64,000 bases of DNA from an uncultured Clostridia bacterium (GCA_944389125.1 CALXLF010000002.1:1-64000); one strand, 5' to 3'; positions 27,709 to 37,318 are shown, counted from the first letter of the stretch. Numbers and translations are program-made. Notes: generated by a model not told the origin, from the sequence alone.

Positions 27709-28122
27709 ATGGCTAAAAAAGCAATAGTTTCAATAGTAATTGCATTAATTATATTATGTAGTTTTTCAATAAGCTTTGCAGCTAATAATGAAGCAGAAGA
27801 TTTAGAATCATCTGATGCAGCTCAAGAACTATATGAAATAAAAGAAAATGTAGCATCAAGTTTAGATGAATATGTTGAACAATATGGATCATATCCTTAC
27901 GGAGTCGCTGCTTACATATTAAATACTGTAAGGATTTATAGTATACCATTTTGCTTTGTAGGTATTGCAGTTGGTGCAATATATCAGTATATGTTGGGGA
28001 TTAGAAAATTAGATGTAAGAGATAAAGGGTTCGCCTTAGTTATTTCTTTTGTAACAATATTATTGATATGTCAAACACTACCTTTGATATTCACAATTAT
28101 AGTAAATGGTTGGAGGGGTTAA
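27709..28122 (+). CDS. Small secreted/membrane protein, possibly VirB2-like
   Basis: The 137-aa protein has a clear signal peptide (residues 1-25, ending SFA). An acidic outside stretch follows, then two membrane helices at about 76-100 and 110-131 separated by a short basic loop (RKLDVRDK). A signal peptide plus two helices resembles VirB2/TrbC-type pilins or small holin-like components. No direct motif confirms either. It is four bases ahead of the CpaE-like gene and surely co-transcribed with it. Confidence 0.5.
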   Translation: MAKKAIVSIVIALIILCSFSISFAANNEAEDLESSDAAQELYEIKENVASSLDEYVEQYGSYPYGVAAYILNTVRIYSIPFCFVGIAVGAIYQYMLGIRKLDVRDKGFALVISFVTILLICQTLPLIFTIIVNGWRG

Positions 28123-28125
28123 CAA

Positions 28126-31100
28126 ATGAAAGTTTTATTTGCAGTAAGTAATGAGAATATTTCGGAAGCAATAATAAAAAGATATCCTAAAGAGTATAAG
28201 GAGATATTATCTTATAAAAATGTATATTACTTTAATGCAATATTAAAAGAAATACAAAAAGATAAGAGTTATGATAGAATTGTTATAAGTGAGGATTTAG
28301 AGCCTTTTGTAAATACTAATCATGATTCAATTGATAATTTTATATTTGAACATTTGGATAAAATTAGTGATGAAGCTCATGATAATGAAGGAAAAGAAAC
28401 AGCAATTATTTTAATATGTTCTGAAAGACGTGCTCCTGGAGCACCAATTCTTAGTAAATTGTTCAGCATTGGTGTTTATAATGCTGTTATGGGAAAAGAT
28501 AGAAACTTAACAGAACTTTGTAGATTAATAAATAGACCTAGAACAAAAAAAGAAGCTAAAATTTATTATAGAATTGATCAAGCAACTTATGATCCAGTTG
28601 TAGAAAATGAAGTTAATGAAGTAGAAATACAGAATATTTTAACTCATTTTAAAAAATTGGGTAAAAATACAGAAAGATATGCAGATAGCTTTAATAATAT
28701 TGCTGCTCAATATACAGATGATCAATTAAGAATAATAATAAATGTTTTACCAATGAAAGTTAAAGCTGTTTTGGAATCAGAATCTCCAAAATATCAAGCT
28801 TTAATGGGAAGTAGTGGTGAGGAAAATAGAATTCAACCAGTAAAGAAAGAACCAGGAATTAAAGTTAATACAATAGGAAAATCAACTCAAATTAATGGAC
28901 CAATTGTTATTCCATCAAGTATAAAGAAACCAACAAGACAACCCATTACTACTGAAACAAACAATACAGTAAGAACAGTATCAGTAAAACCACAAACTAC
29001 AACAACATCAAATCAGACTGTAAATACTAATACTATAGGAGGGCAAACTCAAAAAACTCAAGTTCATCCTCAGTCTCAACCTCAACATCAAGTTGCTTCT
29101 ACAAGAGTTCAGCCTCAAGCTCAGGTAACTCCTAAAAAACCTATAGTTCAAACTAATTCTGTTAATCAAGTAAATGAGACAAATAAAGTTGTAAATCCAC
29201 AAACAAATTTAAATAATGGTGTTCAAGCAAATCCAGTTACTCAAACGTCTCAAGTTACTCAAACAACTCAACCAGTTAAACAACAAATGAGTGAGGAAGA
29301 AAATAATCTTAATGGATTATTAGAGGGATTAAATTCAACTGTATCAATCCCAAATCAAGAACAAGAAACTGTAAAAAGAGGAAGAGGTAGACCTAAAAAA
29401 ATAGTTCAAGTTTCATCAGAAAAGCCAAAAGGAAAAAGAGGTAGACCAAGAAAAAATCCTCAAGAAGAAACAGATGTAGAAAGTGTATTACCAGGTCTAG
29501 AAGAAAATGAATCAAATGATGTTTTACCAGGTTTGGATGATTCAAATATATTACCAGGATTAGATGATAGTTTAAATAATACAGTAAAATCACCTGAAGT
29601 AGAAGAAACAGACGATTCTAATGTATTACCTGGATTGTATGATGTTGAAGAAACAGATACATTGCCTGGATTAGATGATACAGAAGAAGCAGATACATTA
29701 CCTGGTTTAGATGATACAGTGGAAACAGATACATTACCTGGCTTAGATGATGAAGAAGAAACAGATACATTGCCAGGATTAGATAGCACAGAAGAGACAG
29801 ATACATTACCAGGATTAGATAGCACAGAAGAGACAGATACATTACCAGGATTAGATAGTACAGAAGAAACAAATACATTACCTGGAATAGATGATACAGA
29901 TAATTCAACAGGAGAAGAAGTTGATGTTAATAAATTATTAGCGGGTTTAGATGATACAAGTCCTTTACCAGATGAAAAAGAACAACCAGCAGATAGTAGT
30001 GATACTTTACCTGGTTTAGAAACTGAAGATGATACTTTACCAGGTTTAAATGATAACAATAATTCAATTGGAGAAGATACGTTACCAGGTTTAGATGATG
30101 AAGAAGAAACAATTTTACCTGGTATGGGATTTGAAGATACAGTTGAAGAACCAAACTATAAAAATACAAATTCTATTCCAAATTCTTCTACAAATACTAA
30201 TACAAATCAAAACTCAAATGTTGCTCAAGTTATACAACCAAAGATTAATTATTCAATGTCTAATTTAAATAGCTTACTTAGCAAAGATAAGAAAATAGTT
30301 ACATTTATAGGTACAACTAAAAATGGTACTTCTTTCTTAGTTAATAATTTAGCATTAATGTTTTCTTTAATGGGAATTGATACAGCTATTTTAGATATGA
30401 CACAAAATAGAAATTCATATTATATTTTTACAGATAGTAGAGAAGAACTTAGAAATATCGCATATACATCTATTGCAAAATTGGAAAATGGCTATGCAGA
30501 AGGTATAAAAGTAAATAAAAATATGACTGTTTACACTGCGCTTCCTGCAGATGGAAATAATTATGAAAATGCAGAACCAATCTTGTCAACTTTAGTACAA
30601 AATCATTCTTTAGTTTTAATAGATTGTGATTTTCAAACGCCGCCAGCGTATTTTGCTATGTGTCAAGAAATATATTTAGTACAATCTATGGATATTTTAA
30701 CAATTCAACCTTTGACAGCTTTTTTAAGAGAACTTAAATTTAAAGGAGCTTGGGAACCAGAAAAAGCGAGAGTTGTTATAAATAAAGAAATAAAAGTAAA
30801 AGGCTTAAATGGAAAAATGATAATTGCTGGAATGTCTAGATACAATGGTCCAGATATGTCAGTTATGACAGACTTATTTAATAGAGATATGGTAAAAGCA
30901 TGTAGTATTCCATTTGATGAAAAAGTATATGCAAAATATTTGGAAACAATGGCAACTTGTAGATTATCACTTAGTGGATATTCAAAGCCATTTATGCAAA
31001 AAATGCAAATTTTAGGTGAAATGGTTTATCCAAGATTAAATAGTAAAAAATCTTATGGACCTATGAATAATTCAAATTATTCACCAAATACAGCTAATAC

Positions 31101-31164
31101 AAATAATAATGTATTTTCAAATAGTATGAATAATACTTTAAATCAAATGAAAAATAAATATTAA
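28126..31164 (+). CDS. CpaE/TadZ-like ATPase-fold protein with AT-hooks and LPGLD repeats
   Basis: A 1012-aa protein. Residues 1-200 form a receiver/toprim-like N-terminal domain. About 225-400 is a Gln/Thr/Asn-rich linker. Two AT-hook motifs (KRGRGRPKK and GKRGRPRKN) follow at about 415-445. About 454-668 holds at least fifteen LPGLD/LPGLE repeats, several as exact 12-residue units. The C-terminal part (about 715-970) is a MinD/CpaE-type fold (KIVTFIGTTKNGTSFLVNNL, LVLIDCD). Its Walker A lacks the usual Lys-Thr pair, so ATP hydrolysis is doubtful. TadZ/CpaE proteins localise pilus machines. Here the function is unproved. Confidence 0.65.
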   Translation: MKVLFAVSNENISEAIIKRYPKEYKEILSYKNVYYFNAILKEIQKDKSYDRIVISEDLEPFVNTNHDSIDNFIFEHLDKISDEAHDNEGKETAIILICSERRAPGAPILSKLFSIGVYNAVMGKDRNLTELCRLINRPRTKKEAKIYYRIDQATYDPVVENEVNEVEIQNILTHFKKLGKNTERYADSFNNIAAQYTDDQLRIIINVLPMKVKAVLESESPKYQALMGSSGEENRIQPVKKEPGIKVNTIGKSTQINGPIVIPSSIKKPTRQPITTETNNTVRTVSVKPQTTTTSNQTVNTNTIGGQTQKTQVHPQSQPQHQVASTRVQPQAQVTPKKPIVQTNSVNQVNETNKVVNPQTNLNNGVQANPVTQTSQVTQTTQPVKQQMSEEENNLNGLLEGLNSTVSIPNQEQETVKRGRGRPKKIVQVSSEKPKGKRGRPRKNPQEETDVESVLPGLEENESNDVLPGLDDSNILPGLDDSLNNTVKSPEVEETDDSNVLPGLYDVEETDTLPGLDDTEEADTLPGLDDTVETDTLPGLDDEEETDTLPGLDSTEETDTLPGLDSTEETDTLPGLDSTEETNTLPGIDDTDNSTGEEVDVNKLLAGLDDTSPLPDEKEQPADSSDTLPGLETEDDTLPGLNDNNNSIGEDTLPGLDDEEETILPGMGFEDTVEEPNYKNTNSIPNSSTNTNTNQNSNVAQVIQPKINYSMSNLNSLLSKDKKIVTFIGTTKNGTSFLVNNLALMFSLMGIDTAILDMTQNRNSYYIFTDSREELRNIAYTSIAKLENGYAEGIKVNKNMTVYTALPADGNNYENAEPILSTLVQNHSLVLIDCDFQTPPAYFAMCQEIYLVQSMDILTIQPLTAFLRELKFKGAWEPEKARVVINKEIKVKGLNGKMIIAGMSRYNGPDMSVMTDLFNRDMVKACSIPFDEKVYAKYLETMATCRLSLSGYSKPFMQKMQILGEMVYPRLNSKKSYGPMNNSNYSPNTANTNNNVFSNSMNNTLNQMKNKY
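29488..30126 (+). repeat. LPGLD tandem repeat region, 36-bp units at its core
   Basis: At least fifteen copies of a TLPGLD[D/S]xEETD-like unit. Between about 29650 and 29900 the period is 12 residues (36 bp), and two to three units are almost identical at DNA level, which suggests recent copy-number change. Minus-strand reading frames here are shadows of the repeat. Confidence 0.9.
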
Positions 31165-31181
31165 AATTAGAGGTGAAAGTC

Positions 31182-32321
31182 TTGGTAATCTTAGTAATAG
31201 CATTATTAGTAATGGTAATAATAGTATTAATTATCTATAACATACACATTCAGAAAAAGATTGAAGCATATAATAACCTGAATGATAGGATTAATAACTT
31301 ATCAGTACTTCAAGATTTTATGAAAGTGGCTGGTGAAGAGGATTCAGTTGATAATAAACTAAAAAGAATAAATGATATTATAATTGATAAATATGATATT
31401 AAATATTCAACTATAGTTGTTTTCAATGGAGCAGAATATGTAATTAAAGCATCAAATGTTGATCCAAAGCATCACTCTACATTAGTAAATCTTCACAATG
31501 AAGAAATATTTCAAGATAGTGTTGCAACAGCTACTCCAAAGTATATTACAGTTGAAAATGATAATGAAAAATTGCCATATCAAAAATCTGAAATGGGTAG
31601 AGCAAAATCAGCAATGTTCTTTCCATTATATATAGATAATATTTATATTGGCTATTGGATAATGGAAAGTGGTCAAATGCATGCTTTTGATAAAATTGAT
31701 ACAACAATATTAGAAGTTGTAAAAGATAATATTATTTCAGTATTGCAAACAGTAGCTTACCAAGATACAATTGAAAATATAGATAGAATAGATGAATTTA
31801 CAGAATTACATTCAGCAGAATTTTTATATGGAAAAGCAAAAAAAGTTATGGATCAATTTGCAACTTCTGCTGTATGTATGTTTAAAATTATTAATATCAA
31901 AGAGATTAATGAAAACTTTAGTAGACAAATGGGTAATGAAATTATTACACAGATTGCAGATATAGTAAAAGCAAAAATGTCTAGAGAATATATATTTGTT
32001 AGATATATGGGACCAAAATTTGTTATTGTATTTTCTGGAGTTGAAGAGGTTTCAACAGAACAATTTTTAAAAGATTTAAAACAGGAAATTGAAGATTTAG
32101 CTTTAGTGGAATCAGATGAATATGAAGATGGAGAAGAAGTTCCTGCTGAAATTGATGTAGAACAAGAAGATAAAGAAGAAACTGTAGAAGCTGCTTCTCC
32201 GGTAATGAACTTTGTAGTATCAACATATTATAAAGGAACAGGAATTGAACAATTAACTAAAAGACTTGAAGAATACTTGGATACAGCGCCACCTAATGAG
32301 AGTCAAATAAATTTTATATAA
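31182..32321 (+). CDS. Membrane protein with GAF-like and degenerate GGDEF domains
   Basis: The start is taken as TTG 31182, five bases after agaggtga; GTG 31173 lies inside that site. One membrane helix covers residues 1-20. A GAF-like sensor domain lies at about 35-190 ([17 protein letters not shown]..., [19 protein letters not shown]). A GGDEF-fold domain follows ([35 protein letters not shown]) in which the GGDEF catalytic motif reads MGPKF, so it is unlikely to make c-di-GMP. An acidic insert precedes the last strands. It follows the CpaE-like gene by 17 bases and probably works with it. Confidence 0.7.
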   Translation: MVILVIALLVMVIIVLIIYNIHIQKKIEAYNNLNDRINNLSVLQDFMKVAGEEDSVDNKLKRINDIIIDKYDIKYSTIVVFNGAEYVIKASNVDPKHHSTLVNLHNEEIFQDSVATATPKYITVENDNEKLPYQKSEMGRAKSAMFFPLYIDNIYIGYWIMESGQMHAFDKIDTTILEVVKDNIISVLQTVAYQDTIENIDRIDEFTELHSAEFLYGKAKKVMDQFATSAVCMFKIINIKEINENFSRQMGNEIITQIADIVKAKMSREYIFVRYMGPKFVIVFSGVEEVSTEQFLKDLKQEIEDLALVESDEYEDGEEVPAEIDVEQEDKEETVEAASPVMNFVVSTYYKGTGIEQLTKRLEEYLDTAPPNESQINFI

Positions 32322-32337
32322 GGAGGGATTAGTGATA

Positions 32338-32592
32338 ATGGCAGTAGATAAAACAATGAGTTTTAAAGTTGAAAAAGATAAAAGTCTCAGAGCAAAAGAG
32401 ATTTTAAAAGAAGTATACCAAGCTTTGGTAGAAAAGGGTTATAATCCTATAAATCAGATTGTCGGGTATATTTTGTCAGGTGATCCAACTTATATAACAA
32501 GTCATAATGATGCTAGAAATCTAATTAGAATGATCGAAAGAGATGAATTATTAGAAAAAATGGTTAAATATTATATAGGATTAGAGGATTAA
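32338..32592 (+). CDS. ireB: IreB family regulatory phosphoprotein
   Basis: An 84-aa protein matching the IreB/YrzL (DUF965) family: [19 protein letters not shown] with the N-terminal Thr-Met phosphosite region, and [25 protein letters not shown]. By family knowledge it is a target of the Ser/Thr kinase IreK. GTG 32332 is an alternative start with closer spacing to aaggagg. It forms the conserved ireB-ruvX-DUF1292 trio. Confidence 0.92.
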   Translation: MAVDKTMSFKVEKDKSLRAKEILKEVYQALVEKGYNPINQIVGYILSGDPTYITSHNDARNLIRMIERDELLEKMVKYYIGLED

Positions 32593-32593
32593 T

Positions 32594-33010
32594 ATGAGAA
32601 AACTCGGAATTGATTATGGAGATTCAAGAGTTGGAATTGCAATAACAGACGCACTTGGAATTACTGCTCAAGGATTAGAAACTATAACACATAATGGAAA
32701 TGATAAAATAGTGCTAAAGCGTCTAGATGAATTATTTAAAGAATATGAAGTAGATACAATTGTTGTTGGAATGCCTTATAATATGGATGGAACAAAAACT
32801 TTTAGAGCAGAAGTAACTGAAAAATTTATCCATAAATTAAAATGTAAATATAATACAAAAAAAATTGTAACAATGGATGAAAGACTTACAACAGTTGAAG
32901 CTCAGAGAACAATGAATGATCTGAATATTAATAAACATAAGAAAAAACAAATCATTGATACTATTTCAGCTGTATACATATTAGAAAAATATATTTCTAT
33001 TAAAAATTAA
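32594..33010 (+). CDS. ruvX: RuvX/YqgF family Holliday junction resolvase-like protein
   Basis: A 138-aa protein with the RNase H-fold signature RKLGIDYGDSRVGIAI at the N-terminus, VVGMPYNMDGT in the middle and MDERLTTVEA near residue 95. The acidic residues of the family are present. Roles in pre-16S rRNA processing or recombination are proposed for the family. It starts two bases after ireB. CTC GGA at codons 4-5 is an out-of-frame CGG that is read normally. Confidence 0.93.
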   Translation: MRKLGIDYGDSRVGIAITDALGITAQGLETITHNGNDKIVLKRLDELFKEYEVDTIVVGMPYNMDGTKTFRAEVTEKFIHKLKCKYNTKKIVTMDERLTTVEAQRTMNDLNINKHKKKQIIDTISAVYILEKYISIKN

Positions 33011-33106
33011 AAAAGTATTGCAAAAAAAAATATTATAGTATATGATTACTTTACTTAAAATAATTTAAATAGAAAGTTATAATTAATTTGGAAGGAGAAA
33101 ATATAT

Positions 33107-33406
33107 ATGGATGAAAATGAAAATCTAGAAGAAAGCAACTTAATCATATTAAATGATGATGAAGGAAATGAAGTTAAATTTGAATTTCTTGATTTAATTA
33201 AATATGAAGATGAAGATTATGTTGTATTACTTCCTGTTCCAGAAGAAGGAGCTGAAGAAGACAATGAAGTTGTTATTTTAAAATTAGAAGAAACAGAATC
33301 AGAAGATGAAGAATCATATGTTAGTGTTGATGATGAGGATACTTTAACAGCTGTTTTTGAGATTTTTAAAGAAAAATTTAAAGATGAATTTAATTTTGAA
33401 AACTAA
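33107..33406 (+). CDS. DUF1292 (YrzB-like) protein
   Basis: A very acidic 99-aa protein with the DUF1292 pattern: LNDDEGNEVKFEFLDLIKYE, EDYVVLLPVPEEG and EVVILKLEE, ending in the FEIFKEKFKDEFNF helix. It commonly follows ruvX in Firmicutes. Function is unknown. It is 96 bases downstream of ruvX with its own aaggagaa site. Confidence 0.9.
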   Translation: MDENENLEESNLIILNDDEGNEVKFEFLDLIKYEDEDYVVLLPVPEEGAEEDNEVVILKLEETESEDEESYVSVDDEDTLTAVFEIFKEKFKDEFNFEN

Positions 33407-33440
33407 TTTGAGTGTAAATTGCGTATTTATGCCAAAATGA

Positions 33441-33478
33441 AAAGGGGTATATAAATTTTTCTATATGCCTCTTTTTTT
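33441..33478 (+). terminator. Intrinsic terminator
   Basis: aaggggtatata pairs with tatatgcctctt (G-U pairs allowed), followed by seven T. Confidence 0.7.
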
Positions 33479-33494
33479 AGAACGGAGGATAAAA

Positions 33495-33971
33495 ATGACA
33501 ATATTTAGTTATATGTTAACCGTATGGGGGGTTATTTTATGGATATTTAGAGCCGTAGTATGTATTCTTTATTCTAATGGTGTTAATTTTATGATACAAC
33601 CATTAAATTTAACTTTTGAAATTATTTTACTTTTTGCAACAATTCCTTGTATAGTGTTAGTTTTTAAAAGAAATATTATTGGAGCAGCATGTTATATGGC
33701 AATTTATGTATCATATTTTGGAACAGCTATTTATAATACAATGAATAGTATTATAAGTGCTGATGGAATGAATGTAGGGGGGTCACTAGATTTATTTGTT
33801 TCAATTATAGGAATTATTATACCAGTTCTTACATTTTTAGATATCTTATTTAATAAAAATAGAAAATCAGTTATAGGTAAAAATAAAAGTACAGATTGGT
33901 TTTATAAAAATAAAGAATATGATAGAAAATTTGATGAAAGAGCAGATAGAAATCAATATAAAATTAGATAA
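33495..33971 (+). CDS. Unknown four-helix membrane protein
   Basis: The 158-aa protein starts at the ATG 33495 behind aacggaggat. About four membrane segments cover residues 5-120, followed by a charged tail (NRKSVIGKNKS... DRKFDERADRNQYK). No family is recognised. A hairpin terminator follows. Confidence 0.6.
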   Translation: MTIFSYMLTVWGVILWIFRAVVCILYSNGVNFMIQPLNLTFEIILLFATIPCIVLVFKRNIIGAACYMAIYVSYFGTAIYNTMNSIISADGMNVGGSLDLFVSIIGIIIPVLTFLDILFNKNRKSVIGKNKSTDWFYKNKEYDRKFDERADRNQYKIR

Positions 33972-33993
33972 TAAAAAAGCATATTTATATATT

Positions 33994-34023
33994 GGGACTA
34001 CTTTATTTGTAGTCTCTTTATTT
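33994..34023 (+). terminator. Intrinsic terminator
   Basis: gggactac pairs with gtagtctc around tttattt, followed by a T-rich tract. Confidence 0.75.
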
Positions 34024-34049
34024 TTACTAGAAAAGTAATTACTAAATAT

Positions 34050-34077
34050 TTGATTTATAGTTTATTTTTGGTATAAT
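34050..34077 (+). promoter_or_regulatory. Sigma-A promoter for the exonuclease gene
   Basis: TTGATT (34050-34055), a 16-base spacer and TATAAT (34072-34077). The remaining leader (34078-34233) holds only a 22-codon ATG frame at 34105 without a clear ribosome site. Confidence 0.55.
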
Positions 34078-34233
34078 AATTATACTAAAAAATAGAAGAT
34101 AAGAATGACAATAAAAAGTGTTAAGATTATATTAAAAAATACTTATTTAATTAAATATGTAGGAAAAATATAGATATGATTTGGTAAACCAGAATTATTT
34201 AATAGATAATACAAATTAGAATTGGAGCTAAAA

Positions 34234-34842
34234 ATGTATAAAAAAATTGTAAGAGATTTAAAAGGACTAAGCTTAATAGAAGATTTAAATGATTATACAG
34301 TTGTAGATATCGAAACAACTGGTATGAATTGGAACTTTTCTAATATTTTGGAAATTAGTAGTTTAAAAGTTAGAAATAAGGAGATTGTAGATGAATTCTC
34401 AGAATTAATAAATCCACATGAACCTATTCCATATTTTATAAGAAATCTAACTGGTATAACTGATGATATGGTATATGATGCTCCAGAATTAGATGAAGTT
34501 TTAATTAAATTTAAAGATTTTTTGAAAGATGATATTATAGTTGGTCATAATGTTAATTTTGATGTAGATTTTTTATATGATAATTTTATAAATGTTCTTA
34601 ATGAACCATTAACAAATAATTTTGTTGATACATTAAGAATATCAAGAAAATTATTACCAGAATTAGATCATCATAAATTAGATAATTTAACAGATTATTA
34701 TAATATTAAAGCTCGTAATAAACATAGAGCATTAAATGATTGTATATTAACAAATGAAGTTTATATAGATTTATGTAGAACTGTTTATGAAAAATATGAT
34801 AATTGGGATATTTTTAAGAAAAATTTTAGATTAAGATATTAA
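34234..34842 (+). CDS. DnaQ-like DEDDh 3'-5' exonuclease
   Basis: The 202-aa protein carries the exonuclease motifs in order: VVDIETTG (Exo I, Asp-Glu), GHNVNFDVDFLYD (Exo II, Asp) and HRALNDCILT (Exo III, His-x5-Asp type DEDDh). It resembles PolC epsilon-domain and DinG-like nucleases. The ATG at 34234 follows attggag. It could proofread or trim nucleic acids. It is not linked to a polymerase gene here. Confidence 0.85.
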   Translation: MYKKIVRDLKGLSLIEDLNDYTVVDIETTGMNWNFSNILEISSLKVRNKEIVDEFSELINPHEPIPYFIRNLTGITDDMVYDAPELDEVLIKFKDFLKDDIIVGHNVNFDVDFLYDNFINVLNEPLTNNFVDTLRISRKLLPELDHHKLDNLTDYYNIKARNKHRALNDCILTNEVYIDLCRTVYEKYDNWDIFKKNFRLRY

Positions 34843-34858
34843 TATTAAAAAACAATTA

Positions 34859-34978
34859 ATGAGAAACTTAGGAAGAAACATGGCTTTTATGATAAAATCA
34901 ATAAATCTTGGTAAAGAAAAATATGGACTTCCTAAAAACGAGAGTGGACAATTTACAAGTTTTTCAGATGGCTTATAA
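34859..34978 (+). pseudogene. Remnant resembling the C-terminus of a flavodoxin/FMN reductase family protein
   Basis: A 39-codon frame without a ribosome site reads NLGRNMAFMIKSINLGKEK then YGLPKNE. This resembles the C-terminal helix of flavodoxin-fold NADPH-dependent reductases (LGRNMA...GKEKYGLPE). The upstream catalytic part is absent, so this is probably the stump of a deleted gene. The call rests on pattern memory only. Confidence 0.4.
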
Positions 34979-35024
34979 TCGGAATTTAATATTGTTTACA
35001 GAAAAAATATTAGAGGTGACATAG

Positions 35025-35867
35025 ATGAAAATAGGATTATTGCTTGAGGGTGGAGCAATGAGAGGTATGTATACAGTAGGAGTATTAGATACGTTTATGA
35101 AAAATGATGTAAAAATAGATGGAATTTTGGGAGTATCTGCTGGAGCTTTATTTGGAATAAATTATAAATCAAAACAAATAGGAAGAGCTTTTAGATATAA
35201 TACCAAATATATAAAAAATAAAAATTATATGGGAGCATATTCTTTTTTTACAACAGGAGATGTTATGAATAAAGATTTTTGCTTTAATAAAATAGTAAAT
35301 GAGCTTGATCCAATAGATTATAAAACATATTTAAATTCAAAAGTAGATTTTTATGCAACAGTAACTAATATGGAAACAGGAAAAGCAGAATATATAAAAT
35401 TAAATGATTTAAAAGATAAAAATAATTTAGAGATTTTAAGAGCATCTGGTTCTATGCCATTTTTGTCTAGGCCTGTAATAGTTAACAATAAAAAATACTT
35501 AGATGGAGGGATAGCAGATAGTATTCCTATTGATAAGATTATGCAGATGGATTATGATAAAATAATAGTAGTTCTAACAAGGCCTGCTGATTATAGAAAG
35601 AAAAAATCAAATCAGGTATTTCCTAAAATATATTATAGAAAATATCCAAATTTTGTAAAAACAATAAATAATAGATATAAAAAATATAATGAAGAACTTG
35701 ATAAAATATCAGAATTAGAAAAACAGAAAAAAATATTTGTTTTAAGACCATCAAAATTATTACATATTAAAAGAGTTGAAAAAGATACAAAAAAATTAAA
35801 AGAAATGTATGATTTAGGTGTAAATGATACACTTCAATCATTAGATAGATTAAATAAATATATTTAA
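35025..35867 (+). CDS. Patatin-like phospholipase
   Basis: A 280-aa protein with the patatin motifs: the glycine-rich oxyanion loop LLLEGGAMRGMYTVGVLD, the nucleophile elbow GVSAG (Ser about 41) and the catalytic DGG (LDGGIADSIP, Asp about 163). It is predicted to hydrolyse lipid acyl esters. It resembles the bacterial YchK/RssA-type subfamily of about 280-300 residues. It is preceded by attagaggtgac. Confidence 0.9.
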   Translation: MKIGLLLEGGAMRGMYTVGVLDTFMKNDVKIDGILGVSAGALFGINYKSKQIGRAFRYNTKYIKNKNYMGAYSFFTTGDVMNKDFCFNKIVNELDPIDYKTYLNSKVDFYATVTNMETGKAEYIKLNDLKDKNNLEILRASGSMPFLSRPVIVNNKKYLDGGIADSIPIDKIMQMDYDKIIVVLTRPADYRKKKSNQVFPKIYYRKYPNFVKTINNRYKKYNEELDKISELEKQKKIFVLRPSKLLHIKRVEKDTKKLKEMYDLGVNDTLQSLDRLNKYI

Positions 35868-35879
35868 GGAGTGAATATT

Positions 35880-36713
35880 ATGAAAAAATGGAAAATTTAT
35901 AGTATTGTTATCACTGTAATATTGCTTTTAGTGATTGCTGGAATATGTGTATATGCTTTTGTTTTTAAAGAAACAATTACAGAAGAAGAGGCTAAAAATA
36001 TTGCTTTAAGATATGCTGATGTGTCAGAAAGTAATGCTCAAATGTTAGTTATAAATAAAGATAAAGAAGAAAGAGAATATGAAATACATTTTTATGATGA
36101 TGCTTATGAGTATGAAGTAGATGTAAATTATAATAATGGTGAAATAGATAACTTTGAAAAATATACAAGAGAAAATATTTATATTAATGAATCTTCTATG
36201 ACAGATGAAGAAGCTAAAGATATTGCTATGCAAAGAGTAGGAAAAACAGCTGATGAAGTAACATTTACAGAAATAAAAAAAGATAGAAAAAATGGTATAG
36301 ATGTTTATGATGTTTGTTTTTATGATAGTGAGAAAAATTATGAAATAAGTATTGATCTCGATACTAAAAATGTAATTTCTTATAAAGAAGATTATATGGT
36401 AAATAACACTATAAATAATAATACAGTAAATAATAATAATAGTAATAATGTAGTTAGTAATGCTATCACTAATAATACAAATGCCAATATTAATAGTAAT
36501 AATAAATTTATTGGTACTGAAAAAGCTAAAGAGATAGCTTTAAATCATGCTGGTATAAGTAACAGTAATGATGTAAGATTTATTAAAACAGAATTAGATG
36601 TTGATCATAATGTATCAGTTTATGAAATTGAATTTTATTATAATCAAAGTGAATATGAGTATAAAGTAAATGCTATAACAGGTGAAATTATAAAATATGA
36701 AATAGGTCATTAA
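35880..36713 (+). CDS. PepSY-domain membrane-anchored protein
   Basis: A 277-aa protein with one N-terminal membrane helix (about 8-28). Three PepSY-like repeats each begin with an EEAKxIAL-type helix: EEAKNIALRYA near 36, EEAKDIAMQRV near 112 and EKAKEIALNHA near 216. An Asn-rich linker (about 177-207) separates the second and third. PepSY domains are usually outside the membrane and are thought to bind or inhibit peptidases or chaperone partners. The ATG at 35880 follows aaggagtg. Confidence 0.82.
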   Translation: MKKWKIYSIVITVILLLVIAGICVYAFVFKETITEEEAKNIALRYADVSESNAQMLVINKDKEEREYEIHFYDDAYEYEVDVNYNNGEIDNFEKYTRENIYINESSMTDEEAKDIAMQRVGKTADEVTFTEIKKDRKNGIDVYDVCFYDSEKNYEISIDLDTKNVISYKEDYMVNNTINNNTVNNNNSNNVVSNAITNNTNANINSNNKFIGTEKAKEIALNHAGISNSNDVRFIKTELDVDHNVSVYEIEFYYNQSEYEYKVNAITGEIIKYEIGH

Positions 36714-36729
36714 AATAAGAGGTATAATT

Positions 36730-37146
36730 ATGTTAAATATAGAATATAAAGAAAAATTAGATAATGAATTTTATGATATAATAGATAATGAATTTAATAA
36801 ATATGCTACAAAAAATGATATAACTTGTAATTATAAATCTTTTAATTTTATTGCAAAAGAAGATGAAAAAGTTATAGGAATAATAACAGGACATTCATAT
36901 TATAAAGAAGTACATATAACTGATCTTATCGTGTTTGAGGAATATCGTAATAAACATATTGGAACTAAACTTGTAAAAGAAGTTGAAAATTATTATAAAG
37001 ATAAAGAGTTTGAAAATATAAATTTAACTACTTATGATTTTCAAGCACCTGAATTTTATAAAAAGTGTGGATTTAATGTAGAATTTATAAGAGAAAATAG
37101 GGAAAATCCAAAACTTAATAAGTATTTTTTTGTTAAATACTTATAG
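36730..37146 (+). CDS. GNAT family N-acetyltransferase
   Basis: A 138-aa protein with GNAT motif A VFEEYRNKHIGTKLVKEVE near residue 75 (acetyl-CoA loop R/Q-x-x-G-x-G/A variant) and a C-terminal APEFYKKCGFNVEFI motif B. The substrate is unknown. It is 16 bases after the PepSY gene. It uses only AGA and CGT for Arg, unlike the second GNAT gene at 39334. Confidence 0.82.
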   Translation: MLNIEYKEKLDNEFYDIIDNEFNKYATKNDITCNYKSFNFIAKEDEKVIGIITGHSYYKEVHITDLIVFEEYRNKHIGTKLVKEVENYYKDKEFENINLTTYDFQAPEFYKKCGFNVEFIRENRENPKLNKYFFVKYL

Positions 37147-37148
37147 CG

Positions 37149-37177
37149 TTGACATTTTATGAAAAAAGTAGTATAAT
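37149..37177 (+). promoter_or_regulatory. Consensus sigma-A promoter for the DUF2798-like gene
   Basis: Perfect TTGACA (37149-37154), a 17-base spacer and TATAAT (37172-37177), the best match to consensus in the window. Confidence 0.78.
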
Positions 37178-37254
37178 ACTTTTCGGTTAAAAAAGCAATA
37201 TATATATATTTTAGGTATAATTGGAAACGTACATTTTTATATAAATGATAACGA

Positions 37255-37284
37255 ACAACACATAAAAATATATGTGTTGTTTTT
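37255..37284 (+). terminator. Terminator inside the leader of the DUF2798-like gene
   Basis: acaacacata and tatgtgttgt form a perfect 10-bp stem followed by TTTTG. It lies between the strong promoter and the ATG, with about 75 bases of leader before it, so it could act as an attenuator or end a short RNA. Confidence 0.65.
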
Positions 37285-37318
37285 GTTTGTATTTTATAAA
37301 ATGAAAGGAGAAACATTT

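Noticed and set aside
29641..29900. CRISPR-like periodic repeat
   Set aside because: The 36-bp period is in frame coding sequence for a protein repeat, without spacers; no CRISPR array or cas gene is in the window.
29460..30059. Long minus-strand reading frame rich in Ser, Pro and Gly
   Set aside because: It is the reverse shadow of the LPGLD repeats; no ribosome site or promoter supports it.
34105..34173. 22-codon ATG frame in the exonuclease leader
   Set aside because: No ribosome site and no similarity; probably chance in AT-rich DNA.
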